From Phoronis australis (lineage: Eukaryota > Phoronida > Phoronidae): 62,000 nucleotides of DNA. Of the stretch, positions 46,101 through 55,853 are shown piece after piece. Position 1 is the stretch's first letter; each line of letters opens with the position of its first letter. A program made the translations under genes and the position numbers. Under the pieces are notes generated by a model. The model was given only the letters and a program-made list of their open reading frames with translations. It did not search any database and was not told the DNA's origin. The stretch covers positions 68,585 to 130,584 of the forward strand of contig NMRA01000268.1 of NCBI GenBank assembly GCA_002633005.1, written 5' to 3'.

Positions 46101-49100
46101 GGTCATTTTGTGGGAGAGCATTTCGGATAATATGTAGCAAACTGATAGAAAGATTTCAATGAAAGTTGACACAGAGGTATGTGATGGCAATGTGCCCACA
46201 CCATTTAATTTTGAGGCAGATTCGACTGCTGCATCGCCTCCCGGTGAAAATTTTGCTGTTTTTGGCCAGGGGCTTTTTGAGTGTTGTTTTCGCTAAGAGA
46301 ATTTCTGTATGATTTCTAGGGAACTGAAAGATGGATTTGACATGAAAACTTGACAATGCACCAGCACCATCTGATTTTCATGCTGGTTTGACTACTGCCG
46401 CACCTCCTGGTGGCCCCTAGAAATAAATCATTTGCGAAGCTCCGTGAGCACATGTCAACTCCCCAGCATTGCCCTTGTTATGATTTTGGTTCACTTATAC
46501 AGCACAATTTACTATTTGTAGAGGTGTCAAGCATACACTCTGGGAAGGAGGGATTCGAGGAGTGGCATTTGTCTGGTCACCTCTTATCAGGTAGGTCTTG
46601 TACACTTGTGTTTCAGTTGGCACATATGTTGAGATCCATGTAATACACAGCCCCACCTTCGATAAGGTAGTTTTAGAAAGTATTTCACACGCTACCACGT
46701 CATACAGGTGAATAACGAGCCATCACACAGGTATGTAGGTTAGCCCTGCTTGTTGCGGTCACAACTGATGGATAAGTTGACTGTATTTATTCCCTGCTTG
46801 TTGCGGTCACAACTGATGGATAAGTTGGCTGTATTTATTCCAAACATTTTGTGAAGGAGTACAGCTTCTACCTTTGTTTTTTTAAAAGGCTACTTGTGCA
46901 TGGAACTCATTTATAGCATGATTAATGATTTATTTGCATGTTCTCAGCTATGCTAATACATTGCTTGAACTAAACAACAATCCTATTTGTAGGAGCCATG
47001 GGCTTAGAACACACGGTGGCCGGATATATTAGGTTTATTCACAATCTAAGGAAACGTTGTACTGTGAATCCGACGAGGCCTGTTTCACTGAAACAAATAT
47101 AATTGAATAATAAGTGTCAGGAAATATGTTCACATTACATTACAATAAAGATACACGTTAATACAACATGTACTGAACAGTCTTGTACAATACAAGAAAA
47201 AGCCAGTGAACTCTACGGTAGTATGAGAAAAAATAGTATGAACTTACAACGATATGGGCTCTAGGCTCAATGAAATCATCATTAGCGTTTTAAGCGTTAG
47301 TATAGTGATTCATGAGAAAAAGGCCGGATCGTACCGGAACATTGTTTATAAAGAAACTCTAGCAACCCTACGCAATCAGAAATAAAAATAGTGCGTCAAC
47401 ACTACTTGATTGTCAACTATTCTAAGCAAAGTGCAATATTGTATTCAGTGACACCTTTTATGAAAACAAAAAAATCTGCAAATAGGTGACCTTGGCATTA
47501 ATGACCTACTTTGGGAGCTCACATAACCTGCATCATGTAGTGTTATTCTCAACACCCCATCACGATACTTACTGGACCCGGTTGAGTGGTTTACGGCAGA
47601 TCATTTTCGACACAAAACTAATTCTTAAAAACATTTGGCAATTTTCAACCTACTTCTTGTGTTTCTAACTTATTTGACCAAGCAATCACAGGGACAAGGA
47701 ATTAGCATGCAAGTTCCACTGTAATTTGAACCCCTCTGAGGACTTGGATGCTTAAACAAAAAATGAACTGATACAAGTGCAACACTGAGACCCTGTGTCA
47801 TTCAGTTTACACAAACCATAAAAGAACATTTATTCTGTTCATTGATCAGTGAGAAACGTCAGAAGCAGGCAAGTAAACTTGTGAAATAGGCCTGACCTGC
47901 CCCTCTTTAAATCCTCTTGTGTTGTATAGATTGAGTGACTCCTAGGAGCTCCTGAAGTCATAACTTCTTTGAAGAACGCCAGCTAATGGGGTCATAAACA
48001 ATGTAATACTTGGAATCATACATTCTCTGACAGACGCTAAATTCGACATTTGGTCATGGTAATTGCAACCATGTGACCGTTCATCAAAGAAAATTCTTGG
48101 GTGATTGTTGGTTAATAACCCTCCAATCACTACCTTGACTACACAACATGCAACCGTAAAATTTGGACATTAATTCCTCCATTCTTTACTTGTGACATGT
48201 TGCAGTTTTAACCCTTTGTTGGTAATCATGTGAACATTAGGCTATCTAGCAACACTGTACTGTCCAAATCTCACAGACAGTTGCTATAGTACTCAGTCAT
48301 CTTATCAACCATGGAAAATCCCTTGACAAAGTTCCTGTCACTCTGCTTTATGTGCAGATTTTAGATCCTTGCCAATTCCTTTGGCACCAATTCAATGTTG
48401 CTTCGTCATAGCCATGTTTTTATGCTAAAACCCTTCAGTTAAGAACTCAAAATATGTTTTTTAAGTGACAGCTAAACATGGCAAAATGCAACATTGGCAG
48501 TCAAGCCCCAATCGTTCTCCATGGTTACCGTACTTATAACAAATTAAGTTACTGCATTATCACACGTGGAAACTTTTTCAATTTCTGATGATTATTCAAA
48601 TGAACTGTAGTATGTCTGTAGAATTTGAAAAATTGGTAAAAAAATCTCTTCTATCTCACTATAGTGAATTATCACAGTAGGGGGAAGCAATTTCTGCTTC
48701 AAAATCCATATTTACAGTATTGATTTTTGATTTGTGTGCAATTTCTTTTAGATCTTCTGGTGGTGGTCAGGTTGAGCCGCAGGTGTCCAATCAACTCATG
48801 CATGTCTGTGATTGGCTGCCTACACTGATTCATATAGCTGGGGGCCACCTTGACCAATCAAAACAGCTGGATGGATACAATATGTGGAACTCTCTAAAGA
48901 AGGGAGACATTTCTCCTAGAACTGAAATTCTGCACAATATTGACAGCACTTTTAAAGATATGAATGAGGCAGCAATACGTGTTGGGAATTACAAATTGAT
49001 TATGGGTTCATCTTGGCCTATGTCGTCGCTACAGTGGGATGGCTGGTATACACCAACGGAGAAGTGCGAATACAACAATGACTCAAGATCTGAAATGTTA

Positions 49101-49487
49101 GGTGAATATCAGGCTTTAGTGAAAACTAGTGATAGCAGAGAGAGGATCAACCATGAAAAGGTCTGGAATACAGAAACTTGCAAACTTTTAAACATGAAGA
49201 GAGAGGACTTTTCAAAGCCGGTAGCTGTTTCTTGCAAGTCAAAACCAGTGAATTCAACCAAAGACTGCAACCCAATGAAAAGACCATGTCTGTTCGATGT
49301 TGTGAGTGATCCCTGCGAGATCCACAATCTGGCCAGTGAGCATCCAGATATTGCAAAGCACCTTTTCGAACGTCTTCTTGTTTGGAATGCCACGGCAGTT
49401 CCGATTAAACACAGCAAGGATGATCCTAGAGGAAACCCTGCCAACTTTAATAACACATGGACTCCTTGGATCAAATTGACCGGATAG
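34004..49487 (+). CDS. ARSB-like: arylsulfatase B-like gene 2 (nine exons, complete)
   Basis: Nine exons: 34004-34129, 34861-35020, 35547-35659, 36729-36839, 38907-39035, 42371-42500, 44533-44686, 46522-46590 and 48752-49487. They sum to 1728 bp, all GT-AG and in phase, giving a predicted 575-residue secreted or lysosomal sulfatase, close to the usual family length. Residues 1-25 form a signal peptide with a Val/Leu-rich core. D40-D41 and D289-N290 are metal ligands. C79 in CTPTR is the formylglycine site. K133 and H135 lie in GKWHLG, H225 in QAVH, and K311 before LWEGG. These N-terminal positions sit exactly 12 below the human ARSB numbering as I recall it (C91 to C79, K145 to K133). The site is CTPTR rather than the commoner CxPSR. 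Introns 6 and 7 contain satellite modules. Substrate is not determined. Confidence 0.93.
34130..34860 (+). other. intron 1 of arylsulfatase gene 2
   Basis: GTGAGA...CCCTAG. It includes a C-rich phrase near 34330-34380 also seen at the window's start. Nothing else is recognised. Confidence 0.85.
34861..35020 (+). CDS. ARSB-like: arylsulfatase gene 2, exon 2 (catalytic site)
   Basis: Begins [19 protein letters not shown] and contains [16 protein letters not shown], the sulfatase signature with Thr in place of the usual Ser. The acceptor is CCCTAG, ending at 34860. The donor is GTAAGG at 35021. Confidence 0.95.
35021..35546 (+). other. intron 2 of arylsulfatase gene 2
   Basis: GTAAGG...GCTAG. 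No inner gene is recognised. Confidence 0.88.
35547..35659 (+). CDS. ARSB-like: arylsulfatase gene 2, exon 3
   Basis: 113 bp, encoding [20 protein letters not shown] and then [18 protein letters not shown]. It supplies the catalytic Lys at its last codon. The acceptor is GCTAG at 35542-35546. The donor is GTATGT at 35660. Confidence 0.93.
35660..36728 (+). other. intron 3 of arylsulfatase gene 2
   Basis: GTATGT...TTTCAG. No inner gene or clear repeat is recognised. Confidence 0.85.
36729..36839 (+). CDS. ARSB-like: arylsulfatase gene 2, exon 4 (WHLG)
   Basis: 111 bp: [20 protein letters not shown] and then [17 protein letters not shown]. The acceptor is TTTCAG, ending at 36728. The donor is GTAAGG at 36840. 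It aligns with 13646-13759 of gene 1. Confidence 0.94.
37121..37204. repeat. hairpin element in intron 4 of gene 2
   Basis: Arms of about 34 bp: TTTTTGATAAGCCCTCATGC ... and TGTTGCACGAGGGGCTATCA ..., with a 16-bp spacer. A single related arm occurs near 23875. Confidence 0.8.
37650..38290. repeat. dispersed repeat, copy of 19570-19960 with an insertion
   Basis: Same order of blocks as 19570-19960. An extra segment of about 250 bp lies between the ATTTAACTACGCTATTTTC part and the ACATTATTCCGTGTAT part. Confidence 0.62.
38907..39035 (+). CDS. ARSB-like: arylsulfatase gene 2, exon 5
   Basis: 129-bp phase-0 exon: [20 protein letters not shown], then [23 protein letters not shown]. The acceptor is CCCCAG, ending at 38906. 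The donor is GTGAGT at 39036. It aligns with 11944-12066 of gene 1. Confidence 0.9.
41326..41470. repeat. dispersed repeat, inverted copy of 14838-14985
   Basis: Near-identical reverse complement of the intronic repeat in gene 1, with GGTGGCTTATCAGCCAATTA at its start and GTGGATGTGTTCACGACATG at its end. Confidence 0.8.
41688..41823. repeat. hairpin element with 57-bp arms
   Basis: CTGTATTACATTTTGTTGTA ... GGATTTAGAAATCTGGT is mirrored by ACCAGATTTCTAAATCC ... TACAACAAAATGTAATACAG, with very few mismatches and a spacer of about 20 bp. High arm identity suggests a young foldback element. Confidence 0.88.
42371..42500 (+). CDS. ARSB-like: arylsulfatase gene 2, exon 6
   Basis: 130 bp: [20 protein letters not shown], ending at KKRRTFAG in phase 1. 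It carries the active-site His of QAVH. The acceptor is TTTCAG, ending at 42370. The donor is GTTTTA at 42501. A short insertion relative to gene 1 follows the VHI motif. Confidence 0.93.
42501..44532 (+). other. intron 6 of arylsulfatase gene 2 (absent from gene 1)
   Basis: GTTTTA...TTTTAG. Mostly occupied by satellite module B. The equivalent position in gene 1, within the 9347-9606 exon, is continuous coding sequence. Confidence 0.88.
42740..44040 (-). repeat. satellite module B inside intron 6 of gene 2
   Basis: Same unit as module A, on the opposite strand: CACCTCCTAGTGGCCATTTT, CAAGTGTTGTTTTGGGGGAA, TTTCCNGATGATATCTAGAG and AATGAAACTTGACA recur about every 190-200 bp. It begins with the CTTGTCGGATTTTGAAGA end module and finishes with CTTAGAAACATATCGTTTGC, as in modules A and C. 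Confidence 0.8.
44533..44686 (+). CDS. ARSB-like: arylsulfatase gene 2, exon 7 (TDNGG)
   Basis: 154 bp: [20 protein letters not shown], then [18 protein letters not shown] and NWPLR, ending in phase 2. It supplies the Asp-Asn metal ligands. The acceptor is TTTTAG, ending at 44532. The donor is GTATAG at 44687. Confidence 0.94.
44687..46521 (+). other. intron 7 of arylsulfatase gene 2
   Basis: GTATAG...TTGTAG. Its second half is satellite module C. The intron is also present in gene 1, at the FPLR/GGK junction. Confidence 0.88.
45325..46500 (-). repeat. satellite module C inside intron 7 of gene 2
   Basis: The start module has CTTGTCGGATTGTGATGAGA, TTGGCACAAGGATGT and CCCCTGGGGTCAGGGAAGGC. 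Tandem units with CACCTCCTAGTAGCCATTTT follow. The end module has CCTAGAAATAAATCATTTGC and CCCCAGCATTGCCCTTG. Same layout and orientation as module B. Confidence 0.8.
46522..46590 (+). CDS. ARSB-like: arylsulfatase gene 2, exon 8 (LWEGG micro-exon)
   Basis: 69-bp exon encoding [20 protein letters not shown] and then LI, with split Arg codons at both ends. K311 is the conserved Lys of the sulfatase RG.K..LWEGG block. The acceptor is TTGTAG, ending at 46521. The donor is GTAGGT at 46591. Confidence 0.92.
46591..48751 (+). other. intron 8 of arylsulfatase gene 2 (absent from gene 1)
   Basis: GTAGGT...TTTTAG. It contains the 48-bp tandem duplication at 46745. No coding sequence or mobile element is recognised otherwise. 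Confidence 0.85.
46745..46840 (+). repeat. 48-bp perfect-looking tandem duplication
   Basis: CCTGCTTGTTGCGGTCACAA ... GTATTTATT appears twice in a row with one visible difference (TTGACTG/TTGGCTG). It is a young local duplication. Confidence 0.85.
48752..49487 (+). CDS. ARSB-like: arylsulfatase gene 2, terminal exon
   Basis: 736-bp last exon: [47 protein letters not shown], then a Cys-containing tail with [20 protein letters not shown] and [11 protein letters not shown]. It ends TPWIKLTG and TAG at 49485-49487. The acceptor is TTTTAG, ending at 48751. The last 24 bp, including the stop codon, are repeated immediately downstream. Confidence 0.94.
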
Positions 49488-49514
49488 CTATGGATCAAAT
49501 TGACCAGATAGCTA
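49467..49514 (+). repeat. 24-bp tandem duplication over the stop codon of gene 2
   Basis: GGATCAAATTGACCGGATAG plus CTAT is followed by GGATCAAATTGACCAGATAG plus CTAA. The first copy holds the last coding residues (IKLTG) and the stop. Confidence 0.85.
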
Positions 49515-50029
49515 ATTAACTTGAACAAGGCCTGCTGCCTGAGAAATGAGATATTATGAATTGTAAAGTGATGAGCGATCCATGGCAGTGGATGATCGCA
49601 ATTGTTACGATTCAGTGATTCATTGTTTTGGTTTATAGAAATTAATAACAAATCAGAAATATAGGTGGCATTATTTTACTTATTCAAACGATTTTCAATG
49701 CTAAAACAGTTACCCATTAATCACGCACTACACACTTCCGCTTGGTGACTGGCCAATAATCAAATTGGATACAAATTTCTTGAGTTACTGCTCAAAGTTT
49801 TAGAAAAAAATGATATATTTAAACATTGGGTTTTTATTGAAGTGTAATTTAAAGTACTTGGGCGTTTGTAAAATATTCAAGTTGTATAAAAATGTCTTCC
49901 AAGATGTTTAAATTCGATACATTTGCTTTTCGCCCACTGCTGCTACTGATGAACGTAATGTCACGAAACAGAGTTCCCTGAGCCAATCCCTAACATTGGA
50001 CAGAGAGGTGTTCGCCAACACCCAGAGGG

Positions 50030-50190
50030 TCCGAGACAACAGCTGTTCAGCAGCACTGAAAAAAGTGGGGGAACTAAAGATTCCTCAGCTCCGTGGTGCA
50101 CCGCCTATAGACCATATGTGGAGCAGCACTGAAAAAAGTGAGAGGCTATAGCCCCCCAGCCCCGTATGGTGCGCCGCCCAGGTTCATCTC
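50030..50190. repeat. short GC-rich dispersed repeat (second site)
   Basis: AGCACTGAAAAAAGTG occurs twice about 70 bp apart, each followed by a TATAGCCCCC- or TCCTCAGCTCC-type phrase and GGTGCRCCGCC. Related to 17120-17250. Confidence 0.55.
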
Positions 50191-53144
50191 GTAGCAGTCC
50201 CAATCGGTCATTTAGTTTTCACAAAATATCGATTTTCGTTGCTTGTTGTCGACTGAAAATTGCTGGACTGATTTTAATAGAACTTGACTCACAAGGCTTT
50301 GGACGGGATGCGCCAACACCAATTTATTATCGGCAGACGGATTCGCCGTATTGGCCATTTTAGTTATTGAATAAAAGATTGTCCTCTGTAATTATTTTTA
50401 AAAAGGCTTCTTGATGGATATTGACTTTCCCTTTCTGTTTGCGACTTAATTGGGGCTGCCCTCGCAAAAACTTATTTTCGCGCGAACGGTATTGCCCCTC
50501 ACGGATGCATATCCCCCTCCGAACCACCTTTCGCGTCTCGCTGACAGATTTCTTTTCTCGGACACTGACCAACCCTTCTCCCGCACATTATTCCCTAATC
50601 GCCATGCCATTCCCGCTCGTCGATTGAGTTGTTGGATTATTTTCGGGTTAACCCGGCTATGACAAATTACTGTTTCTTTTTTCAATTGACTATTTGAATA
50701 TCGTGATATAAAATAAATTTGTTTTTCTTTCATACGGTAAATGTCATCTAGCTTAACGAATTCCGTTGCAAAATTACTCATGTTAGCTGCATAACTACAT
50801 GCAAGGACATCCGACATTAAGTTTGAATGCAGTGGGGGTTCAATAGTATTCAAGTTTACTTTATCCTTAACAAATATTGTCAGTGCATGAACAATTAACG
50901 TCTTATTGTTTTTCAGAATTATAACTTAAAGGCAGTGGTTGCGATATGATTCTGTTGAAAACGAATAGGTGTAATCGAAAATTGACAGGATGTGTTTAGT
51001 TTTACACATTATTTTCACAGCTGATTGTTGGTGCGTACAGTTTCGTATATCCAGTCGATGTTTGCATCCGATTACTACGAACTGAGCGAAGGTGCATTCA
51101 GACTGCCAGTGAGTAGTCTCCACATCACATAAACCAGGTGAAAGTTGGGTGTCGAACATCCAGATTTTTCACAAATCCAAAGAGTCTGAAGGGTTCCTGA
51201 ATTTCCTGCTCAATTTCAACTTACCGCTTCAAGAAATCAAAAAAGTGGGTCAAGGGTTCAACAGCTGATAATCTCATTCAGAACAGATTCAAAAATGAAG
51301 TGTAAACCATTCGTAGCCTTCACATGCAGCGCAGAACTAAAATGTCCAGCTCACCGAACAGGTGTCAATTTTGAATGATATTACGGGCTCTAAATTCAGC
51401 CATGGATCAGAAAAACTATTGAGTGCCACGTAAGGGAATAGCGTGCAGCAGCAACCTGTTGGTACACTTTGGGCACTTTAGTGCAGGCCTGCCCCGCCGC
51501 ACGCGGGCAAGGGAATCTAGGTGTCTTGCTCAATACTAATCAACACACCTGAAGAATGCCGCCGTTTACGGTGGCAATTAGCGCATTCCAGTTAACACGT
51601 TATGTTGCTCTTGTATAACTCAAATGGCAGAGCTCCGATATGATCTTGTGACTAGAAAACAGCTCATTGGCGAATCTCCGGGCAACCCAACCAGAATCAC
51701 CCCCATCTTCGTTAAAAACAGACGTTCGTGATAGTCCTAAAATCCGTTGGGCGGCAACAGCACATCTCTTGAACCCGTCGGTTTCGCTCCTCCTGAAAGG
51801 CCTTCACCCAGATTTCAAAGAAACCATTAAGTTCGAGGCCTAGAAGATTTAGTTGACTACATCGAAAAACAATGGCGTGCATATGCTATTGATTTAATAT
51901 TTGAAATGACTTGCCAACTTACATTTAAGAAAACGAGCTTCCACTTAAAAGTCAAGAAACCAAAGTTGGTTCTGGTCTTAACACCTACTCCTTTTGAAAC
52001 CTCCACTAATCGAGAACGATGAAAGCGTCCACCGGTGTCAATTTCGGACAAGAGTGCAAGTTTTTTTTTTTGAAAAATTACGGAAAGGTTCGTCAGCAAG
52101 CTTTGAAACGCTGTGATTTTCTAAGCAAAGTGTAAAAAGAAATCCCGCACACGCTCGATTCAGTTGGCAACTAAAAATGCCGCACAACCGAGTAGATTTT
52201 CAAAAAAACAGAAACTAGCACCTATGCGCATTTGTTTGACTTATGATGTTAGGAGCATTACTCGCATCACCGTGTGCACAAAATGTGACATGCGTGTAAC
52301 TCGTTTGTGTCTCATCTGGCCCAAGGTAGGTCGAACTCGTGACAGCTGTTATCCGCAATGTAATACGCGTTGATTACCGTTTGACTTCATTATTCAATAA
52401 ACTGTGAACAATATTGTTGCTCCTGTCTCATTAATTTAGATTCCAATCAATCAAAATTCTTCTCTTTGTTCAGGCGGTTTTTCTTTCACGTGCATTCAAC
52501 CTTGGTAACGTTTTTTAAAGGGGTTTGGTTCAGCTTGCCCTTGAACCAAAATTTCCCAGTGAAAACGGTTTGAAGAAATGACCAAGCAGTTTGACAGAGT
52601 TTACTACCAAAGTTCTGGCGGTTGCTAGGCAATTAGAGGACTACGTGAATATACAGTGTACACTTAAAAGTTTTCTTGTACCGTATTTGCGCGTATTAAG
52701 TACCATTCCTCTATATTCGAAATGATACGTCTTTTATTTTTGCAGACGCTTAAGCTTCATGTAAAGAAGCGAGCGACGATGTAAGTACCGGCATGTCTTG
52801 CCTGAGTGTGCATGTCCCGTATTTTTGTCCATCCTTAACGTATTGAGTTCTATATCAACTATACCAGGACCACGGTGTAAGAAGACAAGTTAACATTTTT
52901 GCTGAAAAACTTTATCCACTTAAAAAACAAAACCAAGGAGCAACAGGTTCTGTGTTTCATTTTTGCTTGGCAAGTGTCGTGACATCATAAACGTGCAGTT
53001 GTACTCGTTTTTGCTCAGAGAATGACATCAACGGTGTCGAAACTGATCAAATGGCAGGATTTCCATACTAGCTATGGCAGGGACTACGGCTATCCAGAGA
53101 TCTGCCAGAAAAAGCCCGAACTATAGCAAATGAATACAGCTAAT

Positions 53145-53290
53145 TCATGGGCGGCGCACCATAGGGTGCTGGGGGCTATAACCCTTCACTTATTTCATTG
53201 CAGCGCCCCCCATGGTCACATAGGCGGCGCACCCTAGGGGACTGGGGGCTGCAGCCTCCCACTTATTTCAGTCCTGCGCCGCCCATGTAC
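53145..53290. repeat. short GC-rich dispersed repeat (third site)
   Basis: The reverse-oriented form: GGCGGCGCACCATAGGGTGC, GGGGGCTATAACC, then a second unit GGCGGCGCACCCTAGGGGAC. Same family as 17120 and 50030. Confidence 0.55.
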
Positions 53291-55853
53291 CTGGGTCGAC
53301 CGCACAATAGCGTAACACAACCACATTAGTATTTATTAACGTAAACGCCTACCATTTTGTGACACATAAATTTCTAAAAAAAAAAATTCCTTGCTTCTAT
53401 TAAAGTGTTTTGTATATATGTGAAACACGCTTCTAATTCCAGCGGCACTAACTGGCGGTTTGGTGATGAAATGTCTGCCAGTGACTTTTATGACGAAGTT
53501 TGGGCCCACAAATAGAAATAGGAACACAAATTCATATTTTCAAAAAATGCAGGCTTTCGATTTTTCCGATTCAGGTAACCACGCGGAAAATTGAGCACTT
53601 TTACAAAATTATGGATTTGGATTAATCGGTGTGCTGCGATAACGGTTATTACATACCCATTGTATGCTCACGGCTGTGGAGCTGACTAGGGTTGCTGTAA
53701 GAACACTGGGCGGATGTTTTGGTTCAGTGACTCTTGGACCGATTGAGTTTTGTAAGCATTGATTCTTAGAATTTAAGCTTTTTTTGTTGGATTTGACATC
53801 AGTTCACTTTTCACTCTTGCCGCTGTTGTTATCAAAAATAATTTTAGTGTGTGTCGTTTTTTGTTTATGTTCAGCCTGAGTATAGGATCATACGCAAAGA
53901 CGTGATCTGCTCTTGAGGGAATTTGTTCCTCTGGTGCCTTCAGTAGAGGGCGCTTTCATATATATTTTGTACAAAGCATATGGAGATAATGGGAAACTTG
54001 TAGAAGCGCGTGCTGGCGAACATGGCTCTTCACAGTAGAAGTTAGGTGTAGGGGTTTTCCTGCACCGTCCTCATGGCAAATATTCCAGGCTCTCGGTTTT
54101 CGAGTAAAGAAAAGGAAGACAGCTATTCGCAGATTATGTGAGGAAGCAGAGAAATCATCATGTTGGCTGTGATACAGGAGATCAGAACCAGCTCGGAGGT
54201 CGTCTTTCCATAGGCAGTGATCAGCCACCACTGTGGGCCCGTCAGTAGAGCTAGTTATAGATTTAGGGCCGAAACTTTGGTGGAAGCTGCGTATCTATCT
54301 GATGATGTCGACATGACTGAATTAGCAACGAACAATAACCGCCAATCGACCAAGTCCAGAAGAATCAACCAAGGCACAATGGAGCCAGCAACAACGTTGT
54401 ATCTGGAGGTGGGGAGTCTTTTCATCATTGATTGACGTCCTGCAGTTTACATTGTATGTTACTTATGGCAATCAGTTCTCACGTCTCGTTAGCGCGTGAT
54501 GTTAATAGCGGAGAAATGTACGTGCGGTTAAGAGGACAGATTAAAGACCATGCCAGTCAGTCGGGGTAGGCTGACGTGGGCACAATATTGTTACAAAGAC
54601 CACTTGTGTCTGATTTTGACCTTATGACTGATCTGGGTCACCGAAAGCCCTTGTAGTGAACAGCTGTCTCAGGACACTTGTAGTGAAAAGGGCATTACTG
54701 ACAGAATGTACGCTCGATGGTGTTTCTCGAAGTTCAAGAAATTCAACAAAGCCTTGTCTTTTTACCTTGCTACGTCCATCGAAAAATTTTAGACGCCAAA
54801 AAATGGCCAAAAAATCGAGATTTTGGCTTTCTTATCACAAATTCACGACTGCATGCTCCTGTGCAGTAGAGGAGACCATAAATGCATCCGAATGTAATTT
54901 CACTCTAGATTGCAAAAATTTATGTTAAAATATGCCATTACCAAGCACATTTTGACAGTTTCCATTTGTCTGAAGAGTACCTGGACTCGCACCCATAATT
55001 CAACACTGAACAAGCACTACTATGAAAATTGTGGCACTTCCGTATCCGGGTAGACAAGAGCAAAGGCCAAATTTTTGGACGCTGTTTACTCAAAACAACT
55101 TAAACTAACCGCTGAATACCATTCGTGGCCATCACGCCCCATTTAGCCTGCAAAACTGTCGTCAAACCTGACTCATTCCATTTTTGTTCATTTTTGGTGG
55201 GAGCTACAAAGACATAGAGACCTGAACCGTGGCCTTAGACCCTGTGTTGTCGGTACCATCGCAACAGATGCACCACTTCCTGGCTATGGTTCAGTTGTTG
55301 ATGATGATGTTAGCGCTAATGACAGTTTTTAGCGAAGACGTTTCTCCGCATCAATTACCTTGAGTCGTTGGCTAGTTACAAGGGTCTGTGATCATTTTGC
55401 ACGAATCCTAGAAATCCTATGTTGGATTTTTGCCTGACAACACCTCAGCCTGCTGCATATATTATCAACATGTGTGGCTTAAGATCCAGTGAGTTGAATA
55501 GGATCAACCAACGGGAATGTCATCCAACTGAACGATTTCCGAGTCCTACAGATTGGAGTAGCTAAGATGTTTGATAGTTTATGGTTAAAGGCGAAGACAA
55601 CCTTTTTCCATGTCATTTTGAGCTAAAATAAGGTTGGTTGGTTATCCTAGACATATTTTTCACTTAATTACAGCTTTTCGTAATTTCATTAATTATTCGT
55701 CCGCTTTTCCGGAAGTGACGTTTTAGGAGGCAAGTGCTTCCCGCCAATTTCTTTTCACATAGTCTGACTGTGAGAGCTGCCAAGTCAGTCATTGTTCTAC
55801 CTCGGTTGTGTTAAGTTCCGTCGTCGTTCGCTTTCATTTACTAGTCAGTCAAC

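Larger units (their letters stand above)
49515..55584. other. 3' flank of arylsulfatase gene 2; no gene recognised
   Basis: About 6 kb without a supportable gene. Visible items: an AATAAA near 50371 that is too far away to assign, GC-rich dispersed repeats at about 50030-50190 and 53145-53290, and a single satellite-like unit near 50230-50360 (GATTTTAATAGAACTTGACT, GCGCCAACACCAATTTATTA). Small ORFs here have no recognisable domain. Confidence 0.5.

Noticed and set aside
49109-49651. 180-codon minus-strand ORF over the end of gene 2
   Set aside because: Antisense shadow of the terminal arylsulfatase exon, whose sense protein is clearly conserved.
53956-54435. Open frames of 72-91 codons on both strands as host genes
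   Set aside because: No family motif, no splice context and no codon-level sign of coding.
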